Below are positions 34,479 through 42,549 of a stretch of 62,053 bases of DNA, one piece after another (the stretch's first letter is position 1; each line of letters opens with the position of its first letter). The stretch comes from DSUN01 sp035527715. GTDB taxonomy: Bacteria; Planctomycetota; PUPC01; DSUN01. The notes beneath the pieces were generated by a model, which saw only the letters and a program-made list of their open reading frames with translations, did not search any database and was not told the DNA's origin. The translations under genes were made by a program, and so were the position numbers. The stretch spans positions 1 to 62,053 of the forward strand of contig DATKZY010000233.1 in NCBI GenBank assembly GCA_035527715.1. Direction: 5' to 3'.

Positions 34479-34669
34479 AGGCATGGTCTATTAGGAAACG
34501 GAAGACCTATTAGACTGCCTGGAATGTAGCGCTGTCCTGCTGCCCTAACATGGAGATCGACTCCCAGCCATCCGGGGTCAGGTCTTGCTTGTTTCCTTTC
34601 TTGGCGAACGCTCGTTCGCATTAGTGAACCTGCTCCGCAAGGCTGCGCTCCCGCGTGAGCCGCTCGGCG

Positions 34670-34774
34670 ACGGCGGCTGCCCCGCTGAGTGATCTGGTGC
34701 GGCACGCCCGACACGACGAGGCGAGCCAGTGGGACCCCCAGCGGCGCGGAATCCCGGCGGCCGAAACGCGGCAT
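34670..34774 (-). pseudogene. Remnant of a REP-associated (Y1) transposase
   Basis: The first 35 codons read MPRFGRRDS and then PLARLVVSGVPHQITQRGSRR, very close to the N-terminus of REP-associated tyrosine transposases (PF01797, TnpA_REP/RAYT: LARxVxPGxPHHVTQRGNRR). The frame then loses similarity, and none of the catalytic HUH or Tyr motifs follow within the 117 codons that remain open. It starts four bases beyond the end of the FG-GAP gene and lies about 190 bases from REP-like hairpins. It is a decayed fragment, not a working enzyme. Confidence 0.72.
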
Positions 34775-34777
34775 TCG

Positions 34778-37006
34778 TCAGTTGCCCGTCTTGGCGGCCG
34801 GGTCGGCGCGGTGTTCGGGCTTGTAGCAGTCGGAATAGGAGCATCGGGGCGTGTCCCTGGCAGGGACGACGAGATTGCCCCTGGAGACCCATCCGATGGG
34901 GCGCTCTCGGGCTCCCAGGTCCGCGCAGGTCTGCATGGGGTTGTTCTGGCCCAGGTAGAGGTGCAGGTTCCCCCATTCATCGGCCTGGAGAATGTCCAGG
35001 ATGCCGTCCTCGTTCCAGTCGAGGATCTTGAAGAGCGGCGCGGTCATGAGGCCGTCGCCCCAGGTCATCTTGGAGCGCTCGATCTCGCCGCCGTCGGCCT
35101 TGAGAACGATGGCGTCGGCGAGCCGCGGGGTCTTGCCCCTTTCGCCGATGTTCTCGTAGTAGCGCAGCTTGCCGAGCCAATCCCCTGTGACCAGGTCAAT
35201 CTTGCCGTCCGAGTTGAGGTCAACGACCTGCGGATAGGTCGGCTTCTTGGTGCCGAGCCAGGGGGTGATTTCCTCAGGGGGCAGGGAGAAGGCGGGGTCG
35301 TCGTCCGTGCCCGTGTTCTTCAGGAACAGGATGCTGCTGTTATCCTTGTTCCATTGGTACCAGGAGCAGATCATGTCCTTCTTGCCGTCGAAGTCCCAAT
35401 CCACGAGGACGGGGAAGCGGTACATGCCCCAGTTGGTGTCCAGGGCCAGGAGGCCGCCTCTCCAGTCCCGCGCCTTGGGGTTCTTCGCGAAGCAGGGCTC
35501 TCCCGAAGGCGGCGCGGTGTTGGGGAAGTAGCAGATTCCGCCGGTGGACCCGCCGGTGGTCACGATCAGGTCCTGATCGCCGTCGTTGTCGTAGTCCACG
35601 AAGTACGGGGCGATGGAGTTGCTCCTGCGAAGGGTGCCGACGATCCCGAAGTCGTTCAGGCCCCGGGCGATGTCGAAGCGCGGGGCAGCGTTCGTCCCCA
35701 CGTTGGGGAACCACTTGAGGAAGACGCCGTGCTGCAACCCGTACTTCGCCCCGATCACGAGGTCCTTCCTGCCATCGGCGTCGTAGTCCACGACGTCGAA
35801 GAGCAGGGTGTTCCTGGGAGGGAAGTCCTTCGCGGAGACGCGGAGCTTCTCGCCGTAGCTCCGCCCGCTCCCATCCAGAGCGAGGTAGACCTCCACCTGC
35901 GTGTCTGACCCTGTTCCCCGGATGAGATCCATGCGGCCGTCGTCGTTCCAGTCTGCCGCCACCGTCCTGGGGAAGCCCTCGCCGAGCCAGGTCATGCTTC
36001 CGCGTTCGCGCTGATAGGGAATGGGCTGGCCGCTGGAGAGGGCTGGCTGGCCTGCCTCCAGGTCGGCATCGTCCCCCGCCCGCTTCCGGAACACCGTGAC
36101 CCCCTCCTGGGTCATCAGGAGCAGTTCCGGCTTCCCGTCCCTGTCCAGGTCGGCGACGACCGGGTGGGCGCCGAGCAACTCCCTCTTCGCAGCGGTCAGC
36201 GTGAGGCAGTTGGGCGAGAATCGTGGTGCGGCGTCGGTCCCGATGTTCCTGTAGAAGCGCACGTGTCCCGGCTTGTGGCCGGAGGCGCCGACGAGGAGGT
36301 CCTTCTTCCCGTCGCGGTCCCAGTCGGCGACCCACGGCGATATCCCCAGCTCGCCCGAGGTGCAGGGCTCGACGTTGATGAACTTCCCATCGGTCGTCTC
36401 GATGAGGCCGACGCTGTCGCCCAGGAGGGGGGTGCCGGCGCCGACGTTGTCGGGCAGGCCGTACTTCCTCATGATGCTCGTGCCCTTCGCGGCGTCCTCG
36501 AAGAAGGGCCGTTCGTCGGTGCCGGAATTCAGCCACACATACACCCAGCCCCAGTCCTTCACGTCCTCGGTCGTCCCGAACACCAGGTCCTTCTTGCCGT
36601 CGTTGTTCCAGTCAACGAACTGATGGACGCTCCTGCCGTACGGCTCGCCGGTGTTGTAGGCGATGATCCTGTAGCCGTGGTACCTGGGACCCTTGGAGTC
36701 CTCGAGATAGCCCGCGTAGTCGAAGGTCGGTTCGGCCTTTGTGCCCTTGTTCAGATAGAGGTACAGCTCGCCGTCCTGCGAGAAGTAGGTCAGGTCGGCC
36801 TTCCCGTCGTTATCGTAGTCTGTCACGAAGGGGAACAGCGGGGCGTGCCTGAATCCTCTGAAATCAATCCTCCCCGCGTAGGCGAAGTCCGGAATCTTGC
36901 GTCCGTCGCTGTGGGCCGGCGGCTTCGCGGGCGCCGGCCCGGCTGGGGCGGCAGGCGTCGCGAGCGCCGCCGCGATGGTCAGAACGCCGAGGCCGCGCTG
37001 GAACAT
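34778..37006 (-). CDS. Secreted FG-GAP/VCBS repeat protein
   Basis: The 742-residue product has a signal peptide (about 1-22) and about ten FG-GAP/VCBS blades with Ca-binding DxDxDGxxD loops: DYDNDGKADL, DWNNDGKKDL, DWDRDGKKDL, DLDRDGKPEL, DWNDDGRMDL, DYDADGRKDL, DYDNDGDQDL, DWDFDGKKDM, DLNSDGKIDL and DWNEDGILDI. It would fold into one or two calcium-stabilised propellers outside the cell, perhaps for adhesion or polymer binding. ATG at 37006 is favoured over GTG at 37012 because AGGAGG sits five bases before it. The 3' end abuts a transposase remnant, so the original C-terminus might have been altered. Confidence 0.88.
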   Translation of the reverse strand: MFQRGLGVLTIAAALATPAAPAGPAPAKPPAHSDGRKIPDFAYAGRIDFRGFRHAPLFPFVTDYDNDGKADLTYFSQDGELYLYLNKGTKAEPTFDYAGYLEDSKGPRYHGYRIIAYNTGEPYGRSVHQFVDWNNDGKKDLVFGTTEDVKDWGWVYVWLNSGTDERPFFEDAAKGTSIMRKYGLPDNVGAGTPLLGDSVGLIETTDGKFINVEPCTSGELGISPWVADWDRDGKKDLLVGASGHKPGHVRFYRNIGTDAAPRFSPNCLTLTAAKRELLGAHPVVADLDRDGKPELLLMTQEGVTVFRKRAGDDADLEAGQPALSSGQPIPYQRERGSMTWLGEGFPRTVAADWNDDGRMDLIRGTGSDTQVEVYLALDGSGRSYGEKLRVSAKDFPPRNTLLFDVVDYDADGRKDLVIGAKYGLQHGVFLKWFPNVGTNAAPRFDIARGLNDFGIVGTLRRSNSIAPYFVDYDNDGDQDLIVTTGGSTGGICYFPNTAPPSGEPCFAKNPKARDWRGGLLALDTNWGMYRFPVLVDWDFDGKKDMICSWYQWNKDNSSILFLKNTGTDDDPAFSLPPEEITPWLGTKKPTYPQVVDLNSDGKIDLVTGDWLGKLRYYENIGERGKTPRLADAIVLKADGGEIERSKMTWGDGLMTAPLFKILDWNEDGILDILQADEWGNLHLYLGQNNPMQTCADLGARERPIGWVSRGNLVVPARDTPRCSYSDCYKPEHRADPAAKTGN

Positions 37007-37142
37007 GGGCACCTCCTGCGCCTCTCCCAGGCGCTTACTGGCTCACGGCCGGGAACACTGCCGGTCTTCCGGAGTCGTTGCCCGCTGCCCACAGGTCAGC
37101 CGCTCCGCTCGTGGCGACGCGACCGATCCCGGCCGTGCCCCA

Positions 37143-37171
37143 ATGCTACCGCGCATGACCTGCCCCGTCAA
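37143..37171 (-). promoter_or_regulatory. Promoter of the FG-GAP protein gene
   Basis: On the minus strand, TTGACG (37171-37166) and TAGCAT (37148-37143) are 17 bases apart, giving a leader of about 130 bases. It is divergent from the promoter at 37191-37219. Confidence 0.55.
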
Positions 37172-37190
37172 GGGGTGTGCGAAGGCCAGG

Positions 37191-37219
37191 TTGACTCCCC
37201 GGTTACGGCGGACTACAAT
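37191..37219 (+). promoter_or_regulatory. Promoter of the thioredoxin-like/TPR gene
   Basis: TTGACT (37191-37196) and TACAAT (37214-37219), 17 bases apart, lie 29 bases before the chosen TTG start. Confidence 0.7.
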
Positions 37220-37248
37220 GCCCGCGTGGCCGGTTGGAGGTCCGTGCG

Positions 37249-38442
37249 TTGTTGCATATTCGTGGCAGTTCGTGCCAATTCGTGGCCATGCTTTGCGCTC
37301 TGCTGGCGGCGCCGGCCGGGGCAGGGGAGATCGCGTACCACGAGAAGTTCGACGCCGCGGTCGAGGCGGCGGAGAAGAGCCGTCAGCTCGTCATGGTGGT
37401 CGTTGTGGCGCCCGTGACGGACAAGAATGGCAGGGAGATCTGCAAGGCGTTCCGCGAGGAGACGCTGGCCGACGCGCAGATCGCGAAGCTCATCCGCCGC
37501 CACTTCGCGCCCTTCCTGCTCGACATCGCGGCGGTGCGCGAGGGCAAGCAGGCGGTGCCGCCGGTCGTGCAGGCCTGCTTCAAGCAGGGGGAACAGATCC
37601 AGATCCCCCAGGCGATCTTCCTGGACGCGAAGTGCAAGGAGGTGCATCGCATCGTCGGCTACGCGCCGCCGCAGGGGTATATCGGGCTGCTCCGCAAGGC
37701 GATCGAGAAGGCCCTCGCCCTGATTCCCGAGAAGGACCGCCGCGACGCGCAACGGGCCTTCGAGCGCGGGAAGCAGGCATTCGCCGAGAAGGACTTCGCT
37801 GCCGCGGTGGACGCCCTCAAGACCGCGGTGGCCTGCGGCGTCCCAGGCGACGATGCCGACGCGGCGAACCAACTGCTCGACGAGGTCGAGGCGAAGGCGG
37901 CGGAGGCCCATCAGGCGGCCGTAGCGTTCGAGGACAGCGAGAAGCTCGGCTCAGCCGTCCGCGCCTACCGCGACTGTGCGCGCGGCTTCCAGGGCACGGA
38001 GGCCGCAGGCAAGGCGGCCGCGCGCCTGGCCGAGATCCGCAGGGACCCGGAGATCAGGAAACGGCTCAACCACTACATGGCCGCCAGCCTGCTTGCCAAG
38101 GCCCAGGAGGACGTGCAGCAGAAGCGGTTTGTGGCCGCCGTGGAGTGCCTCGAGACTATCCTCAAGCGCTACGCGGACACCGAGGAGGCCGCGGAGGCCA
38201 GGAAGCTGCGGCAGCAGATTGACGGCAATCCCGAGGCTGCCCGCGCGATCCGCGACGCGCAGGCCCGCTCCGAGGCCCAGGGCATCCTCAGCATGGGCGA
38301 CAGCTTCCGGCGGAACAGGATGCCCCAGAAGGCGCTCGCCGAGTACGAGAAGGTGCTGGCGAAGTTCCCCGACACTACCTTCGCTCGAATGGCCAAGGAG
38401 CGCATCGCCGTGGTCAAGAAGGAGCTGGGGGAATCGCCCTGA
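37249..38442 (+). CDS. Exported thioredoxin-like/TPR protein
   Basis: The product of about 397 residues has a signal peptide (ending about 26, AGAGE). A thioredoxin-fold region follows (about 27-160: FDAAVEAAEKSRQLVMVVVV; AKLIRRHFAPFLLDIAAV; IPQAIFLDAKCKEVHRIVGY) that lacks a CxxC pair, so it is probably not a disulfide reductase. The remainder is helical TPR-like repeats (FERGKQAFAEKDFAAAVDAL; ALAEYEKVLAKFPDTTFA). No ATG fits the signal peptide well: TTG at 37249 has GGAGG eight bases upstream, while an ATG at 37288 would cut the leader. MutS2 follows after 11 bases. Confidence 0.72.
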   Translation: MLHIRGSSCQFVAMLCALLAAPAGAGEIAYHEKFDAAVEAAEKSRQLVMVVVVAPVTDKNGREICKAFREETLADAQIAKLIRRHFAPFLLDIAAVREGKQAVPPVVQACFKQGEQIQIPQAIFLDAKCKEVHRIVGYAPPQGYIGLLRKAIEKALALIPEKDRRDAQRAFERGKQAFAEKDFAAAVDALKTAVACGVPGDDADAANQLLDEVEAKAAEAHQAAVAFEDSEKLGSAVRAYRDCARGFQGTEAAGKAAARLAEIRRDPEIRKRLNHYMAASLLAKAQEDVQQKRFVAAVECLETILKRYADTEEAAEARKLRQQIDGNPEAARAIRDAQARSEAQGILSMGDSFRRNRMPQKALAEYEKVLAKFPDTTFARMAKERIAVVKKELGESP

Positions 38443-38453
38443 CTGCCCCGCCC

Positions 38454-40583
38454 ATGGACCCGCACTCGCTCGAAGTCCTGGAATACGCCAAGGTGAAGGC
38501 CATGCTGGCCGGCTACGCCGCCTGCTCGCTGGGCAAGGCCGCCGTGCAGGACCTCCAGCCGCTGACCGACGCCGCCGCGGTGCGCCGAGCCATCGGGGAG
38601 ACGTCCGAGCTGCGGGAGCTCCTCCAGCGACGCGGGCGCCTCCCGGTGGCGGGCATGACCGACGTGCGCCCAGCCATCCGCGGCACGCAGGAGGGCGAGA
38701 GGGCGATCGAGCCGAGCACGCTCCTCGACATCCGCGGCACGCTTCTGGCGGGGAAGCACATGAAGGCGCTCTTCGAGGAGGAGGCGGACGCCTTTCCGCT
38801 GCTCGCCTCGCTCGGCGAGGGCCTGGAGGACCTCGAGCCCCTGTGCGTGCAGATTGACGCCGCCATCGGCAAGGACGGGCTGGTGCGCGACGATGCCAGC
38901 CCGAAGCTCGCGGTGGTCCGCAGCCGCCTCGGCGCCGCCATGGCCCGGCTGCGGGACAAGGCGTATGCCCTCGCCGCCTCGGCGTCGTTGAGGCCGCTGC
39001 TCCAGTCCGAGGGCGTGTGCCTGCGTCACGGGCGCTTCGTCCTCGCCGTGAAGGCCGAACTCAAGCGCGAACTCGACGGCATCATCCTCGACCGCTCGCA
39101 GACCGGGGCGACCGTGTTCATCGAGCCGCGCGAGCTGGTGCTCCTGGCCAACGAGGCGGACGACCTGCGGTTCGAGGAGCGCCGGGAGGTCGAGCGGATC
39201 CTCTGGGAGCTCACCCTGGCCATCGGCGAGGAGCGCGAGCCGATTCTGAGGACACTTGAGGCACTGGCCCGCATTGACTGCACGTATGCCAAGGCGCGGT
39301 TCAGCGTGGACTACGGGATGACGGCCCCCGAGATCAACGACCAGGGGCATCTCAACATCCGCCGAGCACGCCACCCGGTCCTCGTGCGGGTCCTCGAGCG
39401 CGGGGGCGAGGGGGGCGGTGGCACAGGCATCTTGCCTGTGGGCGCACAGGCTGGAAGCCTGTGCCACCAGGCCGTGACGCCCATTGACTATCGGCTGGGC
39501 GAGGACTTCGATCTCCTGGTCGTCACGGGGCCGAACACGGGCGGGAAGACCGTCGCGCTCAAGACCATCGGGTTGCTGAGCCTGATGGCGCAGAGCGGCC
39601 TGCACGTCCCGGCCGACCGGGGCGCCCGGCTGCCCGTCTATGAGGATATCCTGGCTGACATCGGCGACGAGCAGAGCATCGAGCAGAGCCTCAGCACCTT
39701 CTCCAGCCACGTGAACAACCTGGTCCGCATCCTGGCGAAGACCCGTCGCCGCACCCTGGTGCTCCTGGACGAGTTGGGCGCCGGCACGGACCCGGCCGAG
39801 GGGGCGGCCTTGGGCACCGCGGTGCTCGATTTCCTGGGCCAGCGGCGGGCCAGCGTGGTCGTGACGACGCACATCGGCGACCTCAAGGCATACGCCTACC
39901 GCCACGGCCGCGCGCTCAACGCGGCCTGCGAATTCGACCAGGAGACGCTTCAGCCCACCTATCGCCTGCTCCTTGGGCAGCCCGGCAACTCGAACGCTGT
40001 GGCGATCGCCGAACGCCTGGGGCTGCCCGCAGAGGTCATCGGGCGGGCCAGGGAAGCACTGCTTCGCACACGGGGCCGGGACACCGAGCTGATCGCCGAG
40101 CTCGAGCAATCGCGGAAGGCGATCGAGGACGACCGCGAGCAGGCCCATCAGCTCCGCAAGGAGGCGGAGGCCCTGCGCGCGCGGGTGGACGCCGAGCTGA
40201 AGGCCGCGACGGCCAAGGCCCGCACCAGCCGCCACGAGGCCGAGCAGGAGATTGACGAGCAGGTCCGGCGGGTGCGCTCCCGCGTGCTGGAGGCCCTGCG
40301 CCAGCTTCACAACGCCCCGGCGCCCTTCGCCGACAAGGCGCGCGAGGTCGCCGCGGTGCTGGAGGCCGAGTTCCAGCGCACGCCCCTGGCCGAGAAGCGC
40401 CTCGAATTCGCCCGCAGCCTGCACAAGGACGACGTTGCCCACGTCATCTCGCTCGGCGCCCGCTGCCGCGTGAAGTCCATCAACCGCACGAAGGAGCGGC
40501 TCGAGGTCGTCTTTGGCCACGCCGTCGTCGAGGTCGGCTTCGACGACGTGACGTGGGTGGAGCCGGGCAGAGAAGAGGCGTGA
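38454..40583 (+). CDS. mutS2: MutS2 ATPase lacking the Smr domain, with REP insertion
   Basis: The 709-residue protein is a MutS2-family DNA/ribosome-associated ATPase (anti-recombination or ribosome rescue). It has the helical clamp (about 1-320), Walker A GPNTGGKT (about 359-366), the signature region SIEQSLSTFSSHVNNL, Walker B LVLLDELGAGTDP (about 433-445) and a TTHIGDLKAYAY switch. A KOW-like C-terminus (RVKSINRTKERLEVVF) ends the protein; the Smr endonuclease domain found in most MutS2 proteins (usually about 780 residues) is absent. A REP palindrome at 39417-39468 is translated in frame as about residues 322-338 (GTGILPVGAQAGSLCHQ), just before the ATPase domain. The ribosome site at the ATG (38454) is weak. 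Confidence 0.9.
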   Translation: MDPHSLEVLEYAKVKAMLAGYAACSLGKAAVQDLQPLTDAAAVRRAIGETSELRELLQRRGRLPVAGMTDVRPAIRGTQEGERAIEPSTLLDIRGTLLAGKHMKALFEEEADAFPLLASLGEGLEDLEPLCVQIDAAIGKDGLVRDDASPKLAVVRSRLGAAMARLRDKAYALAASASLRPLLQSEGVCLRHGRFVLAVKAELKRELDGIILDRSQTGATVFIEPRELVLLANEADDLRFEERREVERILWELTLAIGEEREPILRTLEALARIDCTYAKARFSVDYGMTAPEINDQGHLNIRRARHPVLVRVLERGGEGGGGTGILPVGAQAGSLCHQAVTPIDYRLGEDFDLLVVTGPNTGGKTVALKTIGLLSLMAQSGLHVPADRGARLPVYEDILADIGDEQSIEQSLSTFSSHVNNLVRILAKTRRRTLVLLDELGAGTDPAEGAALGTAVLDFLGQRRASVVVTTHIGDLKAYAYRHGRALNAACEFDQETLQPTYRLLLGQPGNSNAVAIAERLGLPAEVIGRAREALLRTRGRDTELIAELEQSRKAIEDDREQAHQLRKEAEALRARVDAELKAATAKARTSRHEAEQEIDEQVRRVRSRVLEALRQLHNAPAPFADKAREVAAVLEAEFQRTPLAEKRLEFARSLHKDDVAHVISLGARCRVKSINRTKERLEVVFGHAVVEVGFDDVTWVEPGREEA
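39417..39468 (+). repeat. In-frame REP palindrome inside mutS2
   Basis: Outer arms GGTGGCACAGGC (39417-39428) and GCCTGTGCCACC (39457-39468) pair perfectly. Within them are two small hairpins, CACAGGC/GCCTGTG and CACAGGCT/AGCCTGTG. The 52-bp element keeps the reading frame open. Confidence 0.85.
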
Positions 40584-40587
40584 GGGC

Positions 40588-41571
40588 TCAGGCGAGCCGG
40601 CGGCGGGCTCTCCAGAAGCGCAGGGCCTGCGAGCGCGTGGGGAGGGCGGGAATGGCGCCGACCTTGGTGCAGGTGAGGGCGCCGACGGCGTTGGCGAAGT
40701 CGCAGATCTCCGCCAGGCGCTCGGCGGGGATCCGCGCGATGTCGGCCGGGCCCTTCACCTCGGCGAGGAGGCCGCTGAGGAGGGCGGCTACGAAGCCGTC
40801 GCCGGCTCCGGTGGTTTCGGCGACCTTCACCTTGTAGGCGGGGAGGTAGCCGGTGGCCGCGCGGGTGTGGAAGTAGCAGCCCGCCGCCCCGCGCGAGACG
40901 ACGACGAGTTTCACCCCGCGCTTCAGGAGGGCTCGGGAGCCTCGGTCGAGGTCGCTCGTGCGCGTGATGAACTCCCATTCCTGGTCGCTCACCTTCGCTA
41001 CGTCCGCGTGGCGGAAGCCTGCGAGCATCTCGCGTCGCGCGGCGGCCGCCGAGCGCCAGAGGGCCGGCCGGTAGTTGGGGTCGTAGGAGATGAGCTGGCC
41101 GCTCTCGCGGGCGATGCGGATGGCCTTGAGCGTGGCAGCCTTGGGGCCGGGGTCGGCCAGGCTGATGGAGCCGAAGTGCAGCGCCCGCGCCTTGCGATGG
41201 TAGGCTGGCACGATGTCGGCTTCGCACAACAGCATGTCGGCGCCGGGGTTGCGGTAGAAGGTGAAGTCCGGGGCGCCATCCCTGGTGAGGGCGACGAACG
41301 CCAGGGTGGTGCGGGCCGCATCGGTCGCGGCAAGGTGCGACACGTCCACGCCCTCGGCGGCCAGCGTGTCGCGCAGGAACCTGCCGAAGGCGTCGTTGCC
41401 GACCTTCCCCACAAAGGCGCTGGGGATGCCCAGCTTCGCCAGGCCGACGGCCACGTTGGCGGGGGCGCCGCCCGGCTTCTTCGCAAAGCCCGGGCTGTCC
41501 GCAAGCCCCTGCCCCTTCCGCGTCGAGACGAAGTCGATCAGGAGTTCGCCGAGACAGATGACATCGGGCAC
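40588..41571 (-). CDS. PfkB-family carbohydrate kinase (fructokinase-like)
   Basis: The 327-residue enzyme phosphorylates a sugar or nucleoside with ATP. PfkB signatures are GGAPANVAVGLAKLG (about 34-48) and the C-terminal ETTGAGDGFVAALLSG with catalytic Asp258. The N-terminal ICLGELLIDFV and the segment FYRNPGADMLLCEADI resemble fructokinases or 2-keto-3-deoxygluconate kinases. GTG at 41571 follows AGGAG at seven bases. It is the second gene after the zinc-ribbon gene (18-base gap) and converges on mutS2, with only 4 bases between stop codons. Confidence 0.9.
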   Translation of the reverse strand: MPDVICLGELLIDFVSTRKGQGLADSPGFAKKPGGAPANVAVGLAKLGIPSAFVGKVGNDAFGRFLRDTLAAEGVDVSHLAATDAARTTLAFVALTRDGAPDFTFYRNPGADMLLCEADIVPAYHRKARALHFGSISLADPGPKAATLKAIRIARESGQLISYDPNYRPALWRSAAAARREMLAGFRHADVAKVSDQEWEFITRTSDLDRGSRALLKRGVKLVVVSRGAAGCYFHTRAATGYLPAYKVKVAETTGAGDGFVAALLSGLLAEVKGPADIARIPAERLAEICDFANAVGALTCTKVGAIPALPTRSQALRFWRARRRLA

Positions 41572-41589
41572 TGGTGCACTCCTGGGGGC

Positions 41590-42021
41590 TCAGAAAAGCG
41601 GCTCAGCCGCCGAGCCGCTGGCGGGGGCCGCCAGCATGAGCTTCGAGAGGGCCAGCACGAAGACCGCTGCGACGAGAAGGAGCAGGAGGGTGTACAGTGA
41701 GCCGAGGATGATGCCCGTGACGGCCAGCCGCCGGCCAGCCGTCGCCGTGCGGTCGCGCAGTGCGGCGATGCCGATGACCATCGCCGCAGGGCCTGGGAGG
41801 CACATGAACAAGGGACTGACCAGCGCGAGCACGAACGACACGATGGCGAGCGGCGACGTGCGTGGGGCGAGCCGGACCTGGGCCGCGAGCGCGGGGTCGA
41901 GGTACTCCTGGCAGTGCGGGCACTTGCGGGCGGCCGGGTGGATCGGCTCGCAGCAGAACGGGCACGTTGCTTCGGGGAGCTGGCCTGTCGAGTCGGAGCG
42001 GTCATCCATCAGGACACCCAT
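41590..42021 (-). CDS. Zinc-ribbon DUF4190 membrane protein
   Basis: The 143-residue protein has a short zinc ribbon (CPFC at about 20-23 and CPHC at about 34-37) followed by two membrane segments of the DUF4190 type (about 57-78: LAIVSFVLALVSPLFMCLPG; and about 98-128: LAVTGIILGSLYTLLLLLVA). It is a widely distributed small membrane protein of unknown function. Neither ATG (42021 or 42009) has a clear ribosome site; the former is used here. A promoter at 42051-42079 serves it, and PfkB follows in the same unit. Confidence 0.8.
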   Translation of the reverse strand: MGVLMDDRSDSTGQLPEATCPFCCEPIHPAARKCPHCQEYLDPALAAQVRLAPRTSPLAIVSFVLALVSPLFMCLPGPAAMVIGIAALRDRTATAGRRLAVTGIILGSLYTLLLLLVAAVFVLALSKLMLAAPASGSAAEPLF

Positions 42022-42050
42022 GTATGGGGCCGCGCGCGGTTGCCCGGGCC

Positions 42051-42079
42051 ATTGTAGCGGGGGGTCGCCTGGAAAGCAA
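42051..42079 (-). promoter_or_regulatory. Promoter of the DUF4190-pfkB unit
   Basis: On the minus strand, TTGCTT (42079-42074) and TACAAT (42056-42051) are 17 bases apart, about 30 bases upstream of the ATG at 42021. Confidence 0.6.
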
Positions 42080-42088
42080 GGCTCCGCC

Positions 42089-42116
42089 TTGACTTGCGAC
42101 GGCGTTCCGGTAGAAT
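42089..42116 (+). promoter_or_regulatory. Promoter of the 126-residue protein gene
   Basis: TTGACT (42089-42094) and TAGAAT (42111-42116), 16 bases apart, lie 53 bases before the GTG at 42169 and point away from the DUF4190 promoter. Confidence 0.6.
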
Positions 42117-42168
42117 GGGCAGAGGATGGAGTGAGCGTTCACCGCCACGCAATCGGGAATGCCAGCAC

Positions 42169-42549
42169 GTGGATAAGCAGGAACTCCTCAACTGCCTGCT
42201 GCGGGTACAGGAAGAGCTGCGCAATCGCCTTGTGGACGATCTGCGCGAGGAGGAAGAGGCGCTGGAGGAGATCTTCAGCCCGTCGTCGTTCTCCAACAAG
42301 TTCGAGGTCTACCGCTACAAGTACACCGAGCGCCTCGACACGCTGAACCGCATCATTGCCGAGGTGCAGCGGTCGGATGGCGGGCGTCCCACCTTCAAAG
42401 CCATGTCCGTGGAAGCGGGGAGCAGGGAGGACCTGCTGACTCTGATCAACCAGCGCCTGGCGAAGACTCGCCCGGGGATCGTCGCGGACCTGAAGATCTA
42501 CCGCGAGCGCCCCGATAGCTGGGTGGCCCTCCTCATTTGCGGCTACTGA
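42169..42549 (+). CDS. Uncharacterised 126-residue protein
   Basis: I do not recognise this protein. It is acidic and helical at the N-terminus (CLLRVQEELRNRLVDDLREE and EEALEEIF, likely coiled), with FSNKFEVYRYKYTERLDTLN in the middle and a hydrophobic end (SWVALLICGY). No signal or membrane segment is seen. A promoter lies just upstream, the codon use matches its neighbours, and the frame is open, which support a real gene. The GTG at 42169 has only a weak GGGA upstream. Its last 17 bases overlap the 3' end of the convergent HEAT gene. Confidence 0.6.
   Translation: MDKQELLNCLLRVQEELRNRLVDDLREEEEALEEIFSPSSFSNKFEVYRYKYTERLDTLNRIIAEVQRSDGGRPTFKAMSVEAGSREDLLTLINQRLAKTRPGIVADLKIYRERPDSWVALLICGY

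Noticed and set aside
34421..34774. A complete 117-codon transposase gene
   Set aside because: Only the first 35 codons resemble a REP transposase; catalytic motifs are missing and the rest runs through hairpin repeats, so it is called a remnant.
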